Of a stretch of 64,000 nt of DNA, positions 11,101 through 22,711 are shown in pieces. A program made the position numbers and the translations under genes. The notes beneath the pieces were generated by a model. That model saw nothing but the letters and a program-made list of their open reading frames with translations. It made no database searches and had not been told where the DNA came from. The stretch is taken from assembly GCF_963675165.1 (NCBI RefSeq), contig NC_087381.1, forward strand, positions 5,767,378 to 5,831,377, in the 5' to 3' direction. This stretch comes from Halichondria panicea (taxonomy: Eukaryota > Porifera > Demospongiae > Suberitida > Halichondriidae). Every line of letters starts with the position of its first letter. The stretch's first letter is position 1.

Positions 11101-14100
11101 TGACTGTAGTCACACCTTCCATGGACCACCTGCTGTTGGCCGCATCACTAACAATAAAGTAATTGTGACATTTTGATTGAACAACGATTAGGCAAAATGA
11201 TAGCTCACCTAGAAACACTCCAAAATACACATGTGGCATTTTCTGCAACTTCACTTTCAGAAAACTGCACGTAATATATATGGATTAGTGACGCTCGTAA
11301 GTTCAACTGTTATAATTATTTATTGCCTTTTGGGTAGTGAAATTGAAGGTTGCCTTTGTCTGAAAGTTATTTAACTTCACATCGGAGAAGACTTGACTAG
11401 AAATAACCTGTGAGACCGGTCTGGTCGTGTTCCTGTGTATAAGCATATACAATGAGACTGAGCAGAACATGACTAAGAGTACTGTACATTTCAAGATTGG
11501 TTTTTGGAAGAAAACCCTCCAAGTTGGAGAATAGAATGTTGACTGCTGAAACATTCCCTTCTGAAAATTGAAACCGATAAGGATAATTTTGTTTACCACT
11601 GAAGTGTATTATATGAAATACCTCGGGCGCCTCTCTCCGCAAAGAGAGCAGCTGGTATCACAGTTTGAGCTGAGCCTGTTTCTTCACTGACTTTAATAAC
11701 TTCAGGAAATGTAATGTCTTCCAAATTAGTGGGGTCAACTTTCATTGCAGATAGCACTGCATGGACGGTAAAATACAAATAATTATAAATACTAGAGCAC
11801 TAAACTTACTTTTAAAGTACATGTATATAGATCACATGCAAGTCAAAATCAGTTTCTACAAAATTGTCTGTTCCGAGCACATCACCCTATATCCGGGGCA
11901 AGGCTGGATAATGGCATTTTTACAACCGACTTTTGTCTTTTTAAACCTTCATAATTATGAACACGATGTCATGAGCTCCAAAGGCACTACTGTGGCATCC
12001 AGCAAACAATTCAGGTGCATGAGCAGACTCGAATAAAAACATCACAGACAAGTACGCAGACAAACTACTATAACCTGGGTACCGCGGCGCGCCATGCATA
12101 GAACAAAATAATAATTATTAGCTATAATACGTCTGTTGAAGTACGCATACCGATATTCTGTCTCACAAGTGTGATTTCAGTCATGTCGCCTGTATCCACA
12201 GCTTCACTTCTTAGTGCCAATGACACATACTGACCATATAACTCTGCATTCAACAGCAATTGCTGACTCTCAGCAGAAGAACCCTGACAAGATTGTATAT
12301 TATTAACATAATTCAATACCTTTGCCATTATTATACCTCTTGCAATCTTTCCCATCCTTCTGTATTCCTCTCATCAAGAACATTGCTGAGAATGTCCAGA
12401 ACTCCCTATATACAAATAAAAGCAATAAAGCAAAAGGGAAATATTTTACTGTCTTACTTCACTAAAATTGAGAGAGGACATGGGACCAGCAGACTCTATG
12501 TTCTGAATTAGGTAATTCACACCTGACTTGACAATCAAATTAGTAGTGCTGAGGTCTTGGGGGAATATGGTGGAGTCTCCTGTTGCATTGACATTAGTAG
12601 CCTCCGCAAGAGAAGTAAGAAGATCATCAACTTCATTCTGAGAGGCATTTCTAAGAAATATTTCATTTGCCTGAACGGGGAAAACTATAGCTGGTGAAAG
12701 ATTGTATTACTTCACACGAATACATGCACTGTCATCTAATAATTATTATTACCGTTCATGACAATACGTATTAAACTGCAAAAGTCTTACCGTGTTATTC
12801 AGTATACTGATTTCTTCCCTAGCACAGTTATCAGTATTCACTGCTTCCCACATTCCTTTAAGTGTACAGAAACGAGTTGCAGTACCTGTATGATAATAAT
12901 ACATGCACATCACATGCACAATCTCAATAATGACATAATTATACCTGAAGTTGTTCCAGTTCCATTTTGTGGGCATTGCCGGGAATAGGAAAAGCCAGCC
13001 ACAGTGACAGGGAAGAAAAGCCACCAGACAGAATCCTGTTCAGCTTCACAAACCATCACGCCTATAATAAAGCAAAAAAAGTTCGATTAACAAATGAATA
13101 TAACCACTCGCTTCACTCAGCCCAAAGAGCTTACAAAAACCACAACTATAATTCTGAATGCAACATTACCTGGACATGAAGAACCAACAGTACCCAGGTC
13201 AATAGTGGTGTCGTTTCTTGCAGCTACAAATATTGTCACAGGAGCTATTGTTGAAAGTTGCGGATTGCCATTGTCTGTTGCTATGACCATGAACGAGTGT
13301 GAGGATGCATTCTCAAAGTCCAGCCTCTCCTGTGTAAATATTGCACCCGAATTGTCAACTCTAAACACATCAGTTTCAGCCAGAACGTAAGCAATCAACG
13401 AGTCATTGTCTCTGTCTACAGCACCGACACATAGCACAGTAATGTTGAGTGGAGTATTCTCGGGTATAGTCGTGGAATAAGCAGCCATGGAAAACATTGG
13501 AGCATTGTCATTTTCATTAAGCACGTTCACCGTAATGCTTGCAAAAGCTGGAGGGGTGACTTTATCGGTAGCTCTAACTGTCAGTGTGTAAGTCTGAGTG
13601 TCCTCAAAGTCTAGATATGAAGTGACTAATAGTTGACCAGTGTTAGGCTCAAGTGAAAACTTATTTTGCTCATTTCCACTAGTAATGTCATATGTGAGGT
13701 TTTCGGTATCCACATCAGTGGCCATCACGATAATCAACAAATGTCCAAATAAAACGGATTCAGATATCTCAACATAATATTCAGAGACTTGAAAGGAAGG
13801 ACTGATGCAATCAAAGTTCATACTCGTAGTCAGTAGACAAGAAGTGCCATTACAACACGGGTTGTCGGTACAGATACCGTCACTATTCACTAGGGGACCA
13901 CAATCACATTGTTCTCCCTCCTCCTCATCCAGGAGATTGTTGCCACACAGACTGTCTGCTAATAAGCAACCGTCACCTGTGTGCATGAGTACATGCAAGG
14001 GACTAAATTACGGACGCTATATATAAAAGACCGCTAGCAAAATATCCTCCAAATAAGGAAACTAATGCTTCCATGGCCACTGCCCTCCCCACTCACTTGA

Positions 14101-14842
14101 GCTCTGCCCACGATCACGAATAACTCCCAACATCTCGGCTCGGCTGCGTGGAGAGAACTGATCGTTGTTGGGCTGACTACCATCTAAGGGGAACGCGTCC
14201 ATTAGGTACACACCGCCAGCCTCAGGGGGATCCACAGGGGGGTCATGCTGTGTGAGGGTGGAGGTATGTATTGGGTGGGGGTCATGCTGTGTGGGGGTGG
14301 AGGTAATATTGGGTGGGGGGTCATATAATGTGTGGGGGTAGAGGTAATATTGGGTGGGGGTCATGCTGTGTGAGGGGTATGTGTGCGCATGCATGTATGT
14401 GTATTGTAGAGGATGGGTCCATCTCTATAGAATTTTGACTGCTCATGCAGCAAAAATTACACGGTATATAAAATTATACGTATGTATATGATTATAGCAG
14501 GCCATTGAAAAGCACAGTCATGGTATATAATTATATATACACGCACATGTATGTTATACACTGTACATAATTATAGTAACGCACTGTTGAGCCGAAGTTG
14601 TGTCCTGCCTCGTGTGCAAAGGTGAACGCGGCTATGGCAGAAGGGATGCGAGTGTCGTAGTTTAAGATGCTCACAATCCCCGCATTGAGGGTCCGGTTCA
14701 CACCTCCAGAGAAGGTCTGGTTCGCATCTCCAGGGAAGGTCTGAATGTTCTCACAGATGCCACCTGAACAATATATGTGTATTATATGCATGTGTGGGGG
14801 AGGAGGAGAGAGTGTGTGTGTGTGAGAGAAGTGTTCGTGGGG

Positions 14843-14899
<57 letters not shown>

Positions 14900-17800
14900 A
14901 GGGTATATATACGTACAATGCGTCATGCAAGTATCCATTTGGGTGGGTGGAATTGTGTCCACTGTTCACTCAAACAGAATGCTCCCCTAACAATGTATCG
15001 GGCGTTTCTAAAACTTGAAGCAGGGGAGTGCTGATGTATATACGTATATGGTTGGCATCTGTAGGACAGAAGTTCTAGAATGCTACTACGATTTATAAAC
15101 TAGCGAAATACAAATTTAGAGATAAAATTAATGCTCAAGAATGATAGTGGGATAAAAGTTAGGGTCCTTCGTGTGCATTTACTGTAGGAAATGGAGGTCG
15201 CAAAGGAGTGTTTATATACATGCAGTTATACAAACGTGGGATCTAATTTACGCAGGATAAACTAATGGCAGCATAGCTAGACTCTATAGAGACAAGAGGA
15301 TTACATGTACATGACAGGATAGACTTTCCAAACCAATTATACCCGTTGTGAGAATTAAAGAAAGATTGTCTACAATAGCCGTTCATTAGTATTTCGTTAG
15401 TATTCATTAGTATTTCGAACACCAGTGTACCACACACCCACCCACACACACCCACACTCCACATCTCCACACACACACACACCCACACACACCTGCCGCA
15501 TTGACTCCAGGTTGTGGTGCCACGTACGCTAATCCTACAACACCATTGTCAAAATCACGACTAGTGAACCGATAACTCAGACAGTACTGCGACCAATCAG
15601 CTGTCGAGTGCTCGGTGAGAAATTCCAGTACGCTAATAAATTGGTTATCGTAGAAAGTGCCACTAGCAGGAGGAGAGTTCTCGACCTCCATACCAAGAAT
15701 ACCAAAATGAATGCCGTCAGCCAACCCGTCATCGTCAAAGTCGGTACCCTCAAATATTCTGCTTCCCTGCAAGTGGAGGAGGGGTTACAGTTAAGTATGG
15801 TAATTTATTACATTATAATGAAAGCACCACGTCACGGATGCTTTTTGCTGCGTGCAGGGAATTAACTCAAAAAGTGGGAAATGATTCCAATTGGACCATG
15901 CATGATTGCAATCAATGGCTGCTGCACCAGTAGAGCCTTCTCTTATTTTCACTCTTGCAGCTACCAATAGCTATAGCATTCTATATAGCGCAGAGCTAGC
16001 TACTAAGGAAGTAGCAACACTCCAGAGACAATTATATAACATAACTCAAGAACGAAGTATTATTTTGCAAATCCACGAATTAATCCGGCCAAAAAATATT
16101 ACTAAGGATTGAACTACAGCAAATGGCAGGTCTCTTGGTTGGATGTTTAAGTATGTAGATATTATTTAAGTGTACTGCTATACTACCTAGAGTACAATTA
16201 TACCCCCCCCCCCCACACACACACACCACACACATCCTCACTCATCACACACCCCTCACCGTCAATATAATAGTTGACATCACGCCCAGTGGATTGTCTC
16301 CAGCTGCTTCCAAAGCAGTCACAAATTTGTAATCAGCAATCGCATACAGCCAACATCTAACCAGAGTGGAATCGAACCCTGTTGTCTGGCGTTTTTGAAG
16401 TCTTGCTGACTCAGCACTACGGATGACAGAGTCTTGCAATTGTAGAAGCTCCCTGCGTAAGGCTTCATGGGAGGAGCCACAGGTTGCCCTGGAAACAGTG
16501 GATAAGTCGAGATCTGAGTGCCGATAAATGACACTGTGGTGACTTGCATCTCGAAGATATCTGCGAGAAATATGAATGTGTGTTAATTGCATTTACCGTA
16601 AAGCAGATAATTATATAAACTTTCGAGGAATGACCGCTAGAAAGTTTTCGGGAATTTAATTTTCACGAAATAGTAGCCTTTTTGCAGCATGCATGCATGC
16701 GATATTAAATTCGTGAGTATAAATGGTTCGTGGTGAATGCTTAATCAGCGAATCGCGAACATAATTATGCCCTCGAAATAATACCCGCTAGCTAATTTTT
16801 ATACATGACCTGAAAAGTTCTAATGAAGGCCCTATGTGAAATCAAATTTGCAAGGAATAACATGGTGATGATTATCCCTAAATGTATTCATTTACAACTG
16901 CCAAGTAGGAAAGGCAATGATATGCATGAATAACGTAGTACTAATTTTATTCATTGCCTTTCCTGCTTGTTGCGGTACAACAGCTATAGCGCTATAGTAT
17001 CTGTGACGTATAGGTCTGGAGGAATGCCTTTGCATGTGTGCAGTCTATTGGAGTTGCGCGTATGAACTCTTGTTTTATGCAATGTACATTCAACTTTCCT
17101 ATTTACAACTACACAAAACATAATTATACATAAAGGGCCAGCCTCTAGTGTAATGAACAATTGGAGCTTTCAACACAATGTCATGATTATAAAGCTAACG
17201 TAGTGCCCCACCCTCTTCCTTACCTGCGCGAGGGTTCAATATGGTACATCTCCTCATCGGCAATAATCGTTCCGTCAAACACCTCATGAGCCAGGTTGCC
17301 ATGCACACGAACAGAAGGGTCATCTGCATTGACATGTATTCAATCATAAATACAGCTTATATTTATGTACATAGCGGAAAATGTTTGCAGGTGTAAATTT
17401 TCGCGTTGAGCATACTTTGCAATGCAAAGTTAGAAACGCAATCAAGCTTGTGCAGTGTTATTTGCATTCGAATAACACTGCATTCACCCGATACAATTTA
17501 AGCAACACTGCCAGACTCGCTACGACTTTATAATAACTATAACCCGAATGATTTCACCACTTTTCCACGAGAAAAATTGACATTAACACTCTGGACAAAG
17601 TGGCTTAATTAATCTTCAAAGATGCACTGTTCAGCAGCCATACTTATAATTATGAACTTTGGGCATCGTTTTTAGCATGCAATAATCATGGTCGATCATA
17701 ATTATTATTGGAGTGAACAATTGTATACTGAGTGTGTACAATTGAGTAGCTAAATAGTCCACTGAGGCATCAGTAGGTGCTTTCATTTGTTTAAGGTATT

Positions 17801-19646
17801 CAGATCGATAGCTGATCCCCTGAACATTAACCCTTATGTCTCTATATACACTGACTTTGATCAACGCCACTGTACAGATGGATTTTGGCCAATTGACTGC
17901 TTGATTTCTGTCCGTCAATGGTTAGGGTGAAGTTCTTGTGAAAGAAACGGGTCTCAGGTTTCAACAGCAGGTTGAAGTCCCTAAAGAGAATCGTAACATT
18001 CGGTAACTATGTGTTAAGTGCTGACATAAATATATTATAGCCTTGTCTTCAATAATAGTAGAGGTTGTTTGTAATGTTATTGCTAATCATACTGCCATTA
18101 CTGGCGTATTATTGCTTTATATCAACAAGTTCCTTAGCTTATAATATAAACAGATATATCCATGCATGTATTTTGTATTGTGAATGTAGCATTTTATTGT
18201 AAATTGGAAGCAATAATTATTGTACACACAATTTCTGCTCACTTTCCAAAGGCAGTGAACTGTAGTTCTAGAGACTTATCCCCCACCATACTGCGTCTCA
18301 TTCTGTGATGGTTCCATAGCAACGACTCGCTATCGTAGGTGAGAGGCTCGTAGTGACGAATAAAATTGCTCAGGGCTATATGTGTATGGGAGGCGTGTGT
18401 GTGTGGTGTGTGGGGGCATTGTGATATAGTAATTATGCTTACTGTAAATTATAGAATGCGAAGTATAATAATTATATAGTTGATGAAACAATTTCCAATC
18501 ATTCCCAGGATGAACAAGGCTTCGGCCTCGCAGTTAAGTCCCTTGCCCATGCATTCATGGCAGGGGCGGGCTCTATTTTCCCCCAGGCAGCAGATCATGT
18601 AATATCAAGTAATGATTATTCTTAGCTAGCAATAAGTGTTTTAATGTGTGCACGAGGATGATGCAGTACTGAATGCTCGAGCGTATATAGCGAGTGCATT
18701 ACTCAACCGAGAGAGCATTATTGCATCATCCGTAAAACACGTTGGCTAACTAAGTGTGTTATAATTATTATTATTATTGAGGTACTAGCACTGTGTATCA
18801 ATGTGCTTCCATGCATGCCTGCAGTTGGTCTTCAGCTGCTGCATATGGCTAGCTAGAGAAACTCACCGAACTCTGTCAGGCATCAAATTGTGCCAAATAA
18901 AAGTGCACGAAAAAAAACTAAACTATAATTGCACACGAAATCGATTTGCGTATTGACAACACTCCACTTGGACACAGCGGCTTTGTAGCCATCTTTAGAT
19001 GGCCATGGAAATACTACCGAGCGAAAACTCAAGCTGAGTTCAATCTAGATATATAGAGTGCAAGCAGTACAGGGTGCCATGGGGCAATTCCCATAAACAA
19101 AAAACCTTGCAAAGCAGAGTTAGAGATATCCTTTGACCATTGTAAAGTGTTGAATCAGCAATGAGCCCCACCCACCCTAGCTGCTAGGAGTGGGTAGGGC
19201 TCATTGCTGATTCAGCACTTTATAAGACTGCTTTGCAGGTAAACTGGTTCCCTGATTGCCTGATCCTTGTGGAATTACTTCACGTACCCTGTATGCACTC
19301 TATCTTGTGTCAGTTAGCTCTAGCTGTGCATATATATTATGTAGATCTAGTTTGGCAAATTTAAAACGGAAAACCATACCGGCATACGTTTTGCACTATT
19401 TCGCAGTTTTTTCATGGCCATCTGTTAGTGTGTGTAATTGTTGGTGCATTACACACACTTTTACTTGATGCCTAACAGAGTTCGGTGACCTACTTCACTA
19501 TATATAATATAGGTGAGAGTGTATACCAATGTCAACCATTGTTCTATAATTATCTCTGACACAGACACAGTACACTGTGAAGTCTCACCCTCTCCTTGGA
19601 CGATCCCCAGGAGAAGAGCGACACACAACAGACTGTATAACTTCAT
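8167..19646 (-). CDS. ADAM10-like metalloprotease / cadherin / adhesion GPCR fusion protein
   Basis: I modelled 28 exons (19646-19589, 18375-18243, 17980-17856, 17323-17224, 16560-16260, 15766-15493, 14763-14585, 14247-14097, 13976-13170, 13061-12945, 12885-12791, 12670-12458, 12405-12337, 12283-12151, 11756-11622, 11560-11488, 11396-11327, 11264-11209, 11147-11000, 10938-10832, 10765-10654, 10001-9848, 9635-9569, 9467-9392, 9273-9173, 9099-8931, 8874-8797, 8403-8167). Every junction keeps phase; the product is 1445 aa. Order: signal peptide [22 protein letters not shown]10-type prodomain with a cysteine-switch-like RATCG and furin-like RLQKR (about 196); metalloprotease with [12 protein letters not shown] split over exons 7/8 and Met-turn YLMDAF; short disintegrin; two cadherin repeats; HormR; GAIN; GPS cleaving at HF/T (about 1066); seven helices (1080-1340); 105-aa tail. 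Expected at the plasma membrane. Proteolysis and G-protein coupling are inferred from motifs. Weakest junctions are exons 16/17 and a GC-AG intron after exon 17. Confidence 0.88.
8798..8874 (-). other. Alternative C-terminal end of the ADAM-GPCR by intron retention
   Basis: Exon 27 ends at 8797 with a GTATGC donor, and a further 79-codon exon (8403-8167) follows in phase. If that donor is not used, reading continues for four more codons (VCGV) to a stop ending at 8782, giving a receptor of about 1371 aa that lacks the 78-residue acidic tail. Both ends are possible from sequence alone. Confidence 0.45.
13170..13976 (-). other. Exon 9 of the ADAM-GPCR gene: disintegrin fused to two cadherin repeats
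   Basis: One 807-nt exon, open throughout, encodes the end of the protease region. It includes a shortened disintegrin segment (about 60 aa, with GEQCDCGP and NPCCNGTSC) and then two cadherin repeats. The repeats show the calcium-site signatures ATDVD, LDFE and DNAP in the first, and AVDRDND and LDFEN in the second. It has a CAG acceptor at 13977-13979 and a GTAATG donor after 13170. Because both families lie in one frame, the fusion does not depend on splice prediction. Confidence 0.95.
14844..14896. repeat. (GT)n microsatellite in ADAM-GPCR intron 6
   Basis: A nearly pure run of GT/AC dinucleotides about 80 nt from the 3' end of the intron (14764-15492). On the transcript strand it reads (AC)n, while the 5' end of the same intron is GU-rich (15492-15420). 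Confidence 0.95.
15840..16110. repeat. Dispersed repeat copy in ADAM-GPCR intron 5
   Basis: The segment with CACTCTTGCAGCTACCAATA and CAGAGCTA(G/A)CTACTA is shared with 55940-56040. Diverged or inverted relatives lie near 45870-45900 and 50615-50700. It shows no coding capacity. Confidence 0.7.
16593..16790. mobile_element. Short palindromic MITE (ACCGTA...ACCCGCTA family)
   Basis: The left end TTACCGTAAAGCAGATAATT and the right end with CCCTCGAAATAATACCCGCT are diverged inverted copies. They match the better-preserved element at 41530-41800. It lies in intron 4 of the ADAM-GPCR gene. Confidence 0.6.
19085..19250. repeat. Inverted repeat, about 33-bp arms
   Basis: AAAGTGTTGAATCAGCAATG near 19144 faces its near-exact complement, CATTGCTGATTCAGCACTTT, ending near 19221. 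Outer segments GCAAAGCAG and CTGCTTTGC extend the symmetry. It lies in intron 1 of the ADAM-GPCR gene and is likely a MITE. Confidence 0.75.
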
Positions 19647-20510
19647 GTAGATGACTAGACTCTTAGTCTATCCAATCTTAGTATAGCTAGCTATCTCTAG
19701 ATTGACACACCTCTAAAAGTGGAGTCTATAATTACAAAATTAATTTTCAATGCGCATGCTCAGTACCGTCCACAGCGACTAAGAGACTCTTGTCTGTCAC
19801 ATCAAAGTCAAAGTAAGCTGTATATTAGTGCATGTATGGATATGATAGAAGAGTGTATATGCCTGTACGCCCTAAGCAATCCATAACACAACGTAGACTT
19901 GTTATACCTATAGCAGGTACATCTAATTTTATACCCAATATCGCATGCATGCATGCATGCGCCAAAGTTAAGGCTGCTGGTCCTAAATCTACGAAATCCT
20001 TTAGAATATTTTGCTGGTGAAAAATCCGGTTTGCGAATGAGCAGAAAAAAATTGACCCTTTCCTTGATCTAACTATTGCGATTTGACAAGGATCTTACCA
20101 GTATACATACATCATGCATGTATACTATAATTAGGTTTTGTATCAACCCTAGCAAAGTTCGCATAATGTTTGATACTCGCAAAACATTCTAGTAATGTGG
20201 TAACGGTCTTTCCGCGCTTTATACCCTCGAAATAATACCCGCTATACGATCATTACACACTCTATAAATTAACAACGAATCTGATTCAGTGTACTGGCAA
20301 TAACTTTCCAGCCCATTTAATTAATTATGTAGACACTCTGAGCAAATCCTTAAATGGATTGAATGTGAATGTGTACTGCACTGATGTGTATACCTGTTTT
20401 TATACAGGGAACTCCCCCGAAGCAAATCACCCACTATAACAATCAAACTGTTAAACCATAAAACCAGAAACATTCCAAGAAAGTGTTATCTGCCCTCACT
20501 AACTCAATAT
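19647..20510. other. Divergent intergenic region between ADAM-GPCR and TRIM copy 2
   Basis: About 860 bp separates the two start codons. It holds GCGCATGCTCAGTA near 19750 (matching the TRIM copy 3 leader near 27583), a diverged inverted-repeat element at about 19995-20214, and the conserved TRIM leader acceptor TTTTTATACAG near 20398-20408. Promoters of both genes must lie here, but no individual element can be named. Confidence 0.6.
19995..20214. mobile_element. Diverged MITE related to 41872-42072
   Basis: The left end with TTTAGAATATTTTGCTGGTG and the right end with CGCAAAACATTCTAGTAATG are inverted copies of each other. They match the termini of the element in the LACTB intron. Confidence 0.6.
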
Positions 20511-22711
20511 ATGGCCTCCAATACCAACTCCTCTGCAACTTGTGGTATATGCTCAGAGCTGTACCAAGATCCACGCATGCTCAATTGCCTACACTCATTC
20601 TGCAAAAAATGCTTGGAAAAGAGACTCGACGAAGGACCTTCCAAATCGAGCCTAGCCTGCCCCACGTGCAATGAATCTTCCTCTCTGTCTAGTCGTGGTA
20701 TAGAGTCATTATCAAAAGATCTTATGAAGCAGAGGTGGCTGAATTTGAAGGCTTGATCAAAGGTGACAAATCTGTTTCTTGCGATGACTGTGTGAAGCGC
20801 GGACCTGCTGCCTTCTTTTGTTGTAGCTGCTGTGAATTTCTTTGTGAAAATTGTGGCGACCATCATCGCTCCTCAAGAAAAACTAAAACCCACGAGTTAG
20901 TTAGTTGCACTAAAGAAGGTGGAAAGGAAAATATATTCAAGAGCGTAGCTCACAAGCCTCTTACCTGCTCAGTGCACTCGAAGGAATCTCTCGACTATTA
21001 CTGCAACACATGCAACGACCTGCTCTGTATTCGCTGTGTGGTTGGAAAGCATAAGGAACATGCTTACGAAGAAATGGATTCTGTTCGAGAGAAGGAGAAA
21101 TCCGAGCTTATTTCTTGCCTTGGGAAAACCGAGGCTGCAAAGGACAAGTTGAAGAACTCCATTTCACGAGTAGAAAAAGTTATGCAAGGTGTTCAAGCAA
21201 ATCACAAGGAAGTCGATCACAAAATCAATGACATTTTCAACCACCTTCAGCATAAACTAAAAGCTCGAAAAGATGCACTCTGGGCCAAAAGCGCTGATGT
21301 GGCACTCGGCAAGGAGACAGCGCTTACTCTGCAGGGCGAAGAACTCAAGAAAATGGAAAACTCACTTTCTGAAATTTGCTCAAAGTTAGAGTCGGTCACG
21401 CAAGAGTACACGGCCGTAGAAATACTTTCTGCCAAACAACCAATAACGATTAGAGCTCAACAACTTCTCGATACATTTGATAAATGCTCTCTTGATCCTT
21501 GCAAGCTAGATACAATGCCAGTATCTCTCTCTAGCACTCAACTTGAAAACGAAATCGATGCTTTTGGAGGAGTGAGTGGTGGCTGCATGCCAAGACGAAG
21601 TACAATTGATCTAGGGAAGCCAACTGCTGCTGTAGGGAGGGAGAGAAAGTTACTTTTCACTGCAAGAGATGATAATGGAAAACCTTATATTCTTGTGGGT
21701 GAGCCGGTGAAAGTTTCTCTAGCCCTGATGGGTTCAAATGAAGCAGGGATCTCCGGTGTTGTAGTTGACAAGAAGGATGGTACTTATGGTATTAGCTTCA
21801 CACCAAACGCAGCTGGTGAACACAAGCTATCCATCACCATTAGCAACGAGCAAATTGAGGAGAGTCCGTTTGCGTTTTACGTTCGACAGCCAAGAAATTA
21901 CGCTTCATTGTCCGCATGTTCTCATGCGTTTTCAATTTCTAGTAACCCTGGTGATGTTGCCGTCGATGATGACAACAATATGTACATTGCTGTATATGGA
22001 TATCATTGTATCTCAGTGTTTGATCAAAATGGTTCCAACATTCGAACCATAGGAACAGCCGGAAGCACCGGATCTGCAGACAGTCAGTTCTACCACCCAT
22101 ACGGAATTGCCTTGAAAGGAAACATCATGTATGTAGCTGACACATCTAACCATCGAATACAAAAACTTACTTTGGACGGCAAGTTCATTTCCAAGTTTGG
22201 TTCAAATGGTTCTGGGAATGGACAGTTGAGCAACCCTCGAGGAATTGCTATTGACAAGAATGGAAGAGTGTTTGTATCAGAACAGAATAATCGGCGGGTT
22301 TCCGTGTTCCAATCTGATGGTGAATTCTCTCACCACATTCAAGGCAATGCTGCTGACAATAGCACTCTCGTTAACCCATGGGGACTAGCATTTGATAATG
22401 AGGGGAATCTACATGTTGCTGACTATAGCTCCCACTTGATCAAAGTATTCACTCCAGAAGGCAATTTTGTCTCCCAGTACGGCAGTGGGATTATCCAATC
22501 TCCAGCAGGGATCGCTATTGACGATGAAGGTTTTACATTTATCGGTGAACATAACAGCACGAGCAGTCGATTGATTATTCTCAATGCCCAGCACCAGCCA
22601 GTCAATATATATAATATACGGAACTTTAATTATGTCGTTGGAGTTTGTAACGACAAAGATGGTAATGTTTTTGTGTGCGATCACAGCAATAAACGTGTCA
22701 TGAAGTACTAG
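20511..22711 (+). pseudogene. TRIM-NHL copy 2, frame broken by a 10-bp deletion
   Basis: Aligned with copies 1 and 3 this gene is complete, but after AAAAGATC (20711-20718) it lacks 10 bp that both other copies have. The ATG at 20511 therefore opens only an 81-codon frame (RING plus linker). The rest (B-boxes, coiled coil, filamin, NHL; 658 codons to 22711) is in another frame that has no ATG until well into the coiled coil. Outside the deletion the long frame stays open and very close to its paralogs. The lesion is therefore recent, an assembly error, or tolerated through a separate RING-only product. Confidence 0.85.

Noticed and set aside
12758-13390. Plus-strand frames across the cadherin and HormR exons
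   Set aside because: Antisense shadows; the minus strand has domain matches and phased splice sites.
14777-15034. Frames coding runs of Val-Cys or Thr-His
   Set aside because: Translations of the (GT)n microsatellite in ADAM-GPCR intron 6.
20504-20866. 120-codon minus-strand frame over TRIM copy 2
   Set aside because: Antisense shadow of the RING/B-box coding region; the equivalent shadow occurs at copies 1 and 3.
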